Shown here: piece after piece, positions 22,740-64,000 of the stretch
Layout of the letters: every line of letters begins with the position of its first letter
Position numbering within the stretch: position 1 is the first letter of the stretch
Assembly: GCA_963920635.1 (NCBI GenBank)
Contig: OY987307.1
Coordinates: 1,240,001 to 1,304,000 of the forward strand
DNA: 64,000 nucleotides
DNA from: Pseudeuparius sepicola
Taxonomy: Eukaryota; Arthropoda; Insecta; Coleoptera; Anthribidae
Direction of reading: 5' to 3'
Notes under the pieces: generated by a model
Database searches by the model: none
What the model saw: the letters and a program-made list of their open reading frames with translations, nothing else
What the model was told of the DNA's origin: nothing
Translations under genes and position numbers: made by a program

Positions 22740-23620
22740 TATATCTGGCACAAGAACGAACCAACAACTTCCCCACTTCTACCTCTCGATCGCCGCATCC
22801 GGCAACGCCGCGCCATCACCCCTCCCCCCCCACTCCACCCCCGCCGCCAGCGCCGTCCGTCCCCGTGTTTTGGGTGGGGTTGTTGGCGAATTTCCCCAAG
22901 CGATTTCCCCAACCCCCCCCCCTAGGGCCCCCCGCGTTTGGGGCACCGGAAATTCTCGCGGAGACCGCGTCGCGGTGCACTGGCGCGCGCGTCCGCCCCC
23001 GGGAAATCGTCGTCGATCGTTTCGTTCCCCTTTGAGGTTATACGTCGGCGGTGACAGCCCGACCGAGCTGCGGGCCCCGTTTTTCCCCGATCGCGGAAAA
23101 CCCGCGGCAGACGTCGCCGTCCGCAAGTTTCCGAGATACGGACCGTCCGGCGGATGACACGGGCCGTGTGAAAAGTCGATCGGCTCGCGCGACGGTTGTT
23201 TTCGTGAAAGTTGTATTGTTTGTACGTCGGTGTGTGCGGTCGCCATCTTGATTTCCTTCGGTATTTTGTAAGTTTTTCGCATTTCCGCGGGGTCTCCATC
23301 GGTACGATCCCCGTTTTTCCGTCCCACGGTATCGAGAACGCCCTGTATGTCGCGTACGGCCAATCCGCACTCGAAAAAGTGCGCCGAACTGTGGCGGATG
23401 ATCGTTTTTCGTGGCCATCTAGAAGGCCGTTTTCCAGCGAAACGAAAATCTGCTTCCAGGCGCTCTAGATCCCATCGGACGAATTAATGGGACGAAAATA
23501 GGTTTCTTGTCGAATTTGTGCCGTAATTGGGTTTCGCTTCATTTCCCCGTCGGGGTTTTGCCTTGGAGCGGGGCGCATAATCGTTTTTTCCTTGATAGCT
23601 AGCCTTAATTACTTTTTATT
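22740..23620. promoter_or_regulatory. CpG-rich block between the two divergent genes; candidate promoter / 5' noncoding exon region
   Basis: This interval is strikingly richer in G, C and CpG than the surrounding AT-rich DNA and has no repeat signature I can see. It lies between the TMEM145-like gene (minus) and Tao (plus). On the plus strand it has CGCCATCTTG at 23241-23250, a YY1/Pho-type element common just downstream of start sites, and a good 5' splice site (GTAAGT at 23268). An untranslated Tao exon could therefore end at 23267 and splice to 26891. The several long ORFs here share no family features. Confidence 0.5.
23268..23273 (+). promoter_or_regulatory. Candidate 5' splice site of a noncoding Tao leader exon
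   Basis: GTAAGT after GGTATTTT in the CpG-rich block. It is the best consensus donor between the block and the coding exon. This is inference only; transcript data would decide. Confidence 0.3.
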
Positions 23621-24329
23621 TTATTTATAGACACCTAGGCGAAATTAAAATATATCGATGAAAGTGACGTCTCCTGCTAAAGCTGTCATCCACTATAATA
23701 TATTATTGATTTTTTTTGTTTTGACCTGAGATTCTCTGGTTCAACTGTCTTATTTTCATGGGTGCCTTGACCTTTTCTTTTCTATACCCACTAATAATAT
23801 ACAGGGTCGAGAGTATTCCAGGTTATTTCACATTGAGGTACAATAATATGTAATACTTCTCTACTTAAAATGTAACCATATTTTTGGGCATGCCTGTACT
23901 ATCAAAATCTTTAATACAATAAATCATAAATCTAACAAAATTCAAGGATATTTCCCACTGTTCAGGTCGAAATTTCACCAATCCCACACCTGAAACCATA
24001 GGTTCAGTCCCCTCATAATAGCAGGCAAAAAAAGCAGCTGTCATTCAAACAAATTGACATTTTTAACAGAGTTTCTAATAACATTGGAACATTCTACATT
24101 ATATTTTATCTATGATTAGAACTTATTAAAAGAATTGATTCGAGAAATATTTTGTTTTGTGTATAAAAATAACATGGAATTTTGCAAAGATTTTTAGTAG
24201 CTAATTCTTGAAACATAAAAGTAACGAGCTGAAGAAGTTTCGATAATTTTCTGGTTTTTCAGAAATATCTCGAATTCTAATGTTTTTTTACACAAAGCGA
24301 AGTAACCGTCAAAAAAGCTTTTTCAAATA

Positions 24330-24620
24330 ATAGTTATTTATGTACCAAGGCACTGAAGTTCAACTTTTTATGACTCATGTGCCGAGGCCTATTTTGCTCA
24401 ACTTTGACAACCTGCAGCAGAATGGAACTTCCTGTATATTTTTTGTTCAAATTTGGCATATGCGGGTTTTGGGGTGTCCTGATTAATGGTGTAATGTTAG
24501 ATTTTAATAAATAAAAAATTGCTAATTGGTTTTTGAACAAAAAAAGTTCAGGCGTTTATCCCTAAAAATAAAGATATTATGGATTTGTATAGGTTTAAAA
24601 GTAGACACCTTGTATATCTA
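24330..24620. mobile_element. Partial copies of two repeat families
   Basis: GTTATTTATGTACCAAGGCA at 24332 recurs at 49.13 kb. The rest (24400-24620) is the inverted end of the CAGGGTGTCCAACTTT family, ending CACCTTGTATA. Confidence 0.5.
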
Positions 24621-24837
24621 TATCTAACACGCGCTGTCACAAAATTTTAACATTAGTCAAAAACTGAAACAGATAAGAAAGAACAACAAAATTTGTAAAT
24701 TGTTTGCATAAAAAAAGGAGCAGTTCATTTAATTTTTGTTTCTCCATGGCACAGACTAGCGAGTAATACAAACAATTAACGAATTAACTATTCACTTTTT
24801 GTTAACATGTAATAACCACAAGATATACTTTATTAGA

Positions 24838-25690
24838 TATACAGGGTGTTTTAGTTTTAAATTGACAACTTTGAGAAATAAGAAAACTTTTTAAAAATAA
24901 CGCCACCTCATAAGCCATATTTTCGTAAGCCGAGTTCAGGCATTGTTTGATTTAAGTCACGATATGAAAATATTCCTCCTCCCAAGTAAATTTTCTTATA
25001 TGGCGAAAATGACTAGGTTTTGGATAAACCTAAAAAGATTTTATAAGGTTTTGCTGACGAAAATAAACTTCTATGATAAAGTTAATGTCATTGGGGTTCC
25101 CGAAGAAAGTTACAAGATGTTAAAATTTGTAAAAATAAAGACATATTTTTTAATATCTCTGAAACCAATAAAGATATTCAAATCCATTATGGTACAGTTA
25201 TTACTATTTGACATTTTGGCATGGTGTAGTGTCTACCTGATCTTTCATATAATTTTATGTGCGCATTAAATTTAAAAAATTGAAATTACAATGAATCTGT
25301 AGCAATTAATGCAGTAGAAATTAATGCAGCCTATGACTTTGCACAGAGTTGGACTAGTTTTTTTCTTAAATGAGCATCACTCTACCAGTAATAAATCATA
25401 CCAGTAATAAGTGTTGAGATGTTAAAATAGTAAAATTTTAATATATTTTTTTGTTTAATATTCATAATATTTTTATAATATCAAATAACAATAATATTTA
25501 TATACCTAGCGAGTTAATATTGCATTGTCATCCAGTTTTGAGTTATGTTTAAAGTTTCAAGTCTCTAAGCTCATCGTAAAGTTAGACTAAAATCAGTTGC
25601 AAGATATCTCCGAACAAACAATAAGAAATCGAGCTTATAATAAAATGGTAAAATATCTTTATTTTTTGGCGAACTTTTACACCCTGTAAC
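24838..25690. other. Intergenic AT-rich DNA with two unpaired CAGGGTG ends
   Basis: TACAGGGTGTTTTAGTTTTA at 24840 and TTTACACCCTGTAAC at 25677 face each other, but their internal sequences do not pair. The ORF of about 108 codons between them has no recognised features. Confidence 0.35.
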
Positions 25691-25703
25691 TTGCTTATGG
25701 TGC

Positions 25704-26672
25704 CCCAAACCGAGGCACATGGGATAGAAGGCCTGCAGCCATCCTCTCCCCTCCGTTGTAACGTCACACTGTCAGGCTCATGCCAAACGCCTCGTTTTCC
25801 CTCTCAGTTCTCAGTGGAGGCGCACCGAGGCACGCGGCTTTACGGCACGGTGTTCGTGCATATACAGCTACAAATCCTCATATATTCAGTTATCCTTTCT
25901 TATATATTCAGTCCGTATATCAGTCCGTATATCATCATTTAATTGAAAAAAAAAGGGCAGTACGTAATTACAGATGTGTTAAACTACTGGAAATTTGTCT
26001 CAAAATTCTGCAAAATATGTTGTTGTTAACAGAAAGAAATAATTGTTCTTGCGATGTATCCTAGCATCAGTTAATTGTAATATGTTTGGCTACACTGGCA
26101 AACATATATCTCAATAATTATCGAAAGATTAAAAATGATAGAATAATGGCGCAAAAGGCTGAGAGAAAACTAAAGAAATTAGCGAGTAAGTGATATTTCT
26201 TATTTTCATTCATTATATTATATTTATTTCTACGTACTTAATCGCTAAAGCAATTTGCGTCTAAGTGTTTTTTTTTTTGTTTTCAATGAGCTTGTTACGT
26301 TTTTATGCAGTTTTCATTTCCTTAAAATTTCATTACTATCTCACTAGAAGATAAACCACTTTTATCTTTGTAATCTGCTGAAATCTGCTCTATAAAATGA
26401 TGGAGTGATAGAGAAGCGATAATGAGTGCTGCATAAAGCCACCTTAAATAATTGTTGAATTTCATTTAGTTTATTATGTTTATTACTACGAAGTTATTTG
26501 TGTGTAAATACATGTTAATAATTAATCTGGAAAATCTGGAAAATAAAAAAAATGGCTCTAAAACTCCCCAAAATGTCGCAACGCATAGAATATCTTAGTT
26601 AGAATTGGCCCGAGTGTGTGATGTCATTGATCGAGTCTGCAGGCCTTCTATCCCGTGTGCCTTGCCCAAACA
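25704..26672. mobile_element. Element with about 35-bp imperfect TIRs upstream of the Tao start exon
   Basis: AGGCACATGGGATAGAAGGC at 25711 is inverted at 26640-26665 (GCCTTCTATCCCGTGTGCCT). Between the ends are a GC-richer stretch with a CRE-like TAACGTCACA (25757) and AT-rich DNA. It lies in the presumed Tao 5' intron. Confidence 0.55.
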
Positions 26673-26893
26673 CATTAACTTTACATGAGAAAGTGGTGTT
26701 ATTTTTCATAGTTCTATTGTCTATCAAAGTTTGTCAATTTAAAACTGAAACAAACAAGAGCACAAGCGAGCAGCGAGCGTATGGTTGCACTGCGCGACCA
26801 GGTCAGCATCTGTTCGTAGATCTGTGGCGATAGAATATGGTTATCGTTATTGCCATTATCTGTCTGACCGTCGACTTTTTTGCCCGGCAGGGC

Positions 26894-26967
26894 GATGGAA
26901 GGGGGGGGGCCCGCGGAGGCACCGGTCGCGCCCTCGCTGAGCTAGCGGAGGGCGCCGCGCGGACGCG

Positions 26968-26970
<3 letters not shown>
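26894..26970 (+). promoter_or_regulatory. Upstream ATG overlapping the Tao start
   Basis: An ATG at 26894, four bases into the start exon, opens a frame offset from Tao (74 nt upstream). That frame passes over the Tao ATG and stays open to the end of the exon. It includes a run of nine G, so an indel there would change the reading. If real, it would lower Tao translation by leaky scanning. Confidence 0.35.
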
Positions 26971-60529
<33,559 letters not shown>

Positions 60530-60719
60530 GTGAGTCGGTTCTTGTTCTTCTTGGCGGTGCCTTAACGTCGCCCGATGCCAGAGTTGCATACCGTAAAATG
60601 GGGATATTTGGGACACTTTTCGGTTAATGTTTTGAATTAAATTGCTCGTAGGTTTTCGTTTATAGAGATATGAAACAATGGGTGAAAGATTTCTTCGATG
60701 TTAGTAGAGCAAGCCTATA

Positions 60720-62240
60720 CACTGTGTCCCGGATAAGAATGAACAGCATGGGGATATCGCAAACGGTGAGAGATAGGGCAACGGTTAAATGGGGGAAAAG
60801 TTGCGCAATTTCGAGGTCAATAAAATGGCACAAACAGATTTCTAATATCTCTTTTTGTTTTTGAGTTATTTTGAAAAAAGTTAAATTTTGCGTTTTCGAT
60901 TTTATTTTTTTCCAAAGTTGCTATCACAGATAGAGAAAAAAGAAAAACACTTTCTTATGGCACTTTTTAACGGGCCTTAAGATGGCGTTTTTAGATTTGT
61001 TCTACAACGTTTCATTTTTCAGAAACCATCTTAAACTTTATTTTTTTAAATACGGACCTGGATTTTTTTTTTGTAGATTTTGAAAGCACTTTTCATTGCA
61101 AATACCATGATGTATGACACGAAATATTTTTAAAATGTTTTGAGACAATTATACTGAAAATTCCTTTTTTTTTTTTCATTCATTTTTGTCTAATGCGGCC
61201 CTGTATTTAATAATAAGGAGTCTAAATATTAATCAGTATTGACAACAATTTAACTTACAGTTATTTTTACTTCGAAAACTTAATATTTTTAAATTGTACG
61301 GCCCTGCGTCTGGTAAAGTGTTTTCCTCTGTTGTTGTACAGCAAACAGTGTCGCATTGTGTTTTGGAGTAAATTCTTCGCTTTTCCTAATTGCGAGAAGA
61401 AAGCTTTAAGCCAATGTAATCAATAACTTTTGCCATTTATTAATTGCAAAAATACATTCGTTCGGCCTCTACACTATTTCTGTGACACAAGATATAACAT
61501 GCTGACACGTTAAATTTGTCGTCATTTGAAAAAGCACCCTCCATTTGTAATGAAATAAATTGTTACCTAAATGATACAGTGGGAGTTATGACAAATAACA
61601 AGGGATTGGTTTCGTTGTTTCAAAGCCTTCTAGGTGGAGGATTTTGATTTATTTTTTATTATCGTATGTGCCGTCCTTTTTTTAGTTCTCCAATTGAAAG
61701 ATAAGTTGTAAGTTGAATTGTTGACAATACTGATTAATATTTAGACTTCTTATTATTAAATACAGGGCCGCATTAGAAAAAAAAATAATGGAAAAAAGGA
61801 ATTTTCAGTATAATTGTCTCAAAACATTTTAAAAATATTTCTTGTCATACATCATGGTATTTGCAATGAAAAGTGCTTTCAAAATCTGCAAAAAAAAATC
61901 CAGGTCTGTATTTAAAAAAATGAAGTTGAAGATGGTTTCTCAAAAACGAAACGTTGTAGAACAAATCTAAAAACGCCATCTTATAGCCCGTTAAAAAGTG
62001 CCATAAGAAAGTGCTTTTCTTTTTTCTCTATCTGTGATAGCAATTTCAGAAAAAAATAAAATCGAAAACGCAAAATTTTACTTTTTCAAAATAACTCAAA
62101 AACGAAAAAAGATATTAGAAATCTGTTTGTGCCATTTTATTGACCTCAAAATTGCGCAACTTTTTCCCCATTTAACCGTTGCCCTATCTCTCACCGTTTG
62201 CAATATCCCCATGCTGTTCATTCTTATCCGGGACACAGTG
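60720..62240. mobile_element. Foldback element with CACTGTGTCCCGGATAAGAA ends, TA duplication
   Basis: CACTGTGTCCCGGATAAGAA at the left is exactly inverted at the right, with TA on both sides. Arms of about 500 bp include GGGCAACGGTTAAATGGGG and AAACGCCATCTTA-type sequence. 1,521 bp; no coding recognised. Confidence 0.88.
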
Positions 62241-62557
62241 TATATTCACAGTAAAATAATAATTAAACCCTTAGGAGAAAAAAATGTTTTTAATGATTGT
62301 CCCAAGTTACCCCGTATTGGGGTAACTTTGAACAGGCCTTGATTTTGAATAGATAATTCATGTTTACCCATCCTAGGGCAACATGGGACAGAAATAATTA
62401 AGAATAATATTATTTTGATAGTTTCTTTTCTTTGAAACTCCAATTCTAGGTTAAAATAAATCCAATAAAACTTCACCCTTTCGCTACCGACCCGCTTCAA
62501 ACGTTTAGTGTCATCATTCCCAGCCAATTTACGTAGCTACAAACCCACCGTCGTATA

Positions 62558-63792
62558 CAGGGTGTAACTAAACTGATGGTCAAAAATGGAACCACGTATT
62601 CTTGGAGTCAAAATAAGGGCACTTCTTCATATATTTTTTTCTCCTACGGGCCATCGTTTTTTTTATACAGAGCGTAGAAGTTTGGAGAAAAATACACATA
62701 TTTCTTGGTATTTCTAGAAGTTTACGAGATATTTTCTTCAAACTTGGCGTGTCACATGAGCGGATGAGCCGTCAAACTTAAGGTTGACATGAAGCTTCTG
62801 AGGCCCCAGTTGCGGAGATACAGGGTGTTATTAAAATTAATTAGTTCAGAAAAATATGAATACCCTGTATAATGGCATTTTTTAAATTTGTTTTGAATGG
62901 TAAATTCAATGGTTAACAAAAAGTATCTCTTAGTATTTTTTCATATTCGCAGCCGTTTCTAAATTATTTTTAAAGAACGGCAACGCTGCAATGAACAATA
63001 GTCACTTTAAGAATAAATCTAGCAATCTGTGGATGTCAATTAAACTTTATTTAACAAAATACAAACGCAAAAACAATAATAAAAGAAACGTATTGCTATT
63101 AGAAAATTAAATTATTAAATGTTCGAAATGACCGCCGTCTCTTTCAATACACGCAACTATGCGTTTCCGCATGTTTATTATTGCCATTCGCAAGTCCATA
63201 GCAAAAGTGCATATCAGTCAATTCTTCAAATGAAAATATAATTTTTCAAAATATTGATACTGAGGTGCAAAGTTGTCAGCCAAATGATTCAAATAATGCC
63301 ATGTTTAATTTACATCTACAGATTGTTAGATTTATTCTTAAAATGACTTGTTTATTTGCAGCATTGCCGTTCTTTGAAGATAATGAAGAAACGGCTGAGA
63401 ATATGAAAAAATACTAAGAGATACTTTTTGTTAACCATTGAATTTACCATTCAAAACAAATTTAAAAAATGCGATTATACAGGGTATTCATATTTTTCTG
63501 AACTAATTAATTTTAATACCACCCTGTATCTCCGCAACTGGGGGCGTCACAAGCTTCATATTAACCTTAAATTTGACAACTCATCCGCTCATGTGACAAG
63601 CCAAGTTTGAAGAAAATATCTCGTATACTTCTAGAGATAACTAAGAAGTATGTGTATTTTTCTCTAAATTTCTACGCTCTGTATAAAAAAAAACAATGGC
63701 CCGTAGGAGAAAAAAATATATAAAGAAGTGCCCTCATTTTGACTCCAAGAATACGTGGTTTCATTTTTGACCATCAGTTTAGTTACACCCTG
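62558..63792. mobile_element. Foldback element with CAGGGTGTAACTAAACTGAT ends and a transposase-tail relic
   Basis: CAGGGTGTAACTAAACTGAT at the left is exactly inverted at the right, with TA on both sides. The arms share GGAGTCAAAATAAGGGCACT or its near inverse. A short minus-strand relic of a transposase C-terminus lies near 63110-63200. Confidence 0.88.
63105..63200 (-). pseudogene. Transposase C-terminal relic
   Basis: Minus strand: MDLRMAIINMRKRIVACIE, then RDGGHFEHLI. The CIE..GGHFEHL end is characteristic of the same IS630/mariner transposase group as at 42.7 kb. Only the last 30 or so residues remain. Confidence 0.55.
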
Positions 63793-64000
63793 TATATACG
63801 TCAGGCAATTCATATATTGAACAATTCATATATTTTTAACAAGGAAACTCCACACTTATGCGGTGCTCAACAAGAGAATAGGGTAGAAACACGACTTACG
63901 AAATTCCAGCAGTGCAGCGAGAGTAAGGGTTTCATCCGCTAGAGGCGCTGGCCAAATGACATATTAATATTGCATTGAGTGTGGAGTAGGGCTGTTCGAT
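63793..64000 (+). other. Window edge, Tao intron 13
   Basis: No feature recognised in the last 200 bp. Confidence 0.3.

Noticed and set aside
22779..23418. Long ORFs (up to 194 codons) on both strands in the CpG-rich block
   Set aside because: GC-rich DNA has few stops. The frames overlap on both strands, are Arg/Pro/Gly-rich and show no family features.
24943..25269. 108-codon ORF with hydrophobic C-terminus
   Set aside because: AT-driven composition (Lys, Ile, Phe, Leu), no recognisable domain, and it lies between two unpaired transposon ends.

Overview
This is an insect-type nuclear genomic window: AT-rich, intron-rich and packed with transposable elements. The short coding exons are noticeably GC-rich. 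The species cannot be named from the sequence alone. Two protein-coding genes run in opposite directions and account for all the conserved coding sequence I can support; almost everything else is intron or intergenic DNA built from nested mobile elements and tandem repeats.

Left part (about 1.6-18.5 kb, minus strand): six exons of a TMEM145-like GOLD-domain seven-transmembrane (GOST) gene. They splice in phase, without a stop, into 358 codons. The signal-peptide exon (expected right of 18.5 kb) and the rest of the seven-helix bundle (left of position 1) are not seen. One exon adds an 82-codon Ser/Thr-rich mucin-like stretch to the ectodomain. Middle: a CpG-rich block at 22.74-23.62 kb lies between the two genes and is the best promoter candidate.

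Right part (26.9-60.5 kb, plus strand): thirteen coding exons of the Ste20-family kinase Tao, from the start codon through the whole kinase domain, the Ser-rich linker and most of the C-terminal coiled coil (758 codons). The 3' end lies beyond the window. All exon phases match, and the catalytic residues fall at K57, D151, D169 and S181, as I recall them for vertebrate TAO kinases.

Introns and intergenic DNA: (i) at least ten long foldback elements with CAGGGTG-like ends, most with a TA target duplication, three of them still carrying the transposase tail (a DD41D spacing is readable in one); (ii) a complete Tc1-like DD34E element whose transposase gene has a 60-bp intron, and a decayed relative; (iii) hAT-like elements with CAGGGACTC ends and a second hAT-like family with TAGTGATGGG ends; (iv) Penelope-like remnants with GIY-YIG endonuclease coding, one with a hammerhead-like core; (v) a truncated jockey-like LINE; (vi) a TTAA-target MITE and a TCA-flanked transposon. 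Tao introns 3, 7, 8, 9 and 10 also hold tandem arrays or segmental duplications, two of which copy the intron's own 5' splice site.

The most unusual observation is that the TAGTGATGGG hAT-like family carries an internal palindrome whose two arms each contain a 41-nt motif with the layout of a minimal hammerhead ribozyme. Five motif copies are present; one keeps an intact core with a self-complementary minimal stem III, another keeps the core but has an altered stem III, and the rest have single core mutations.
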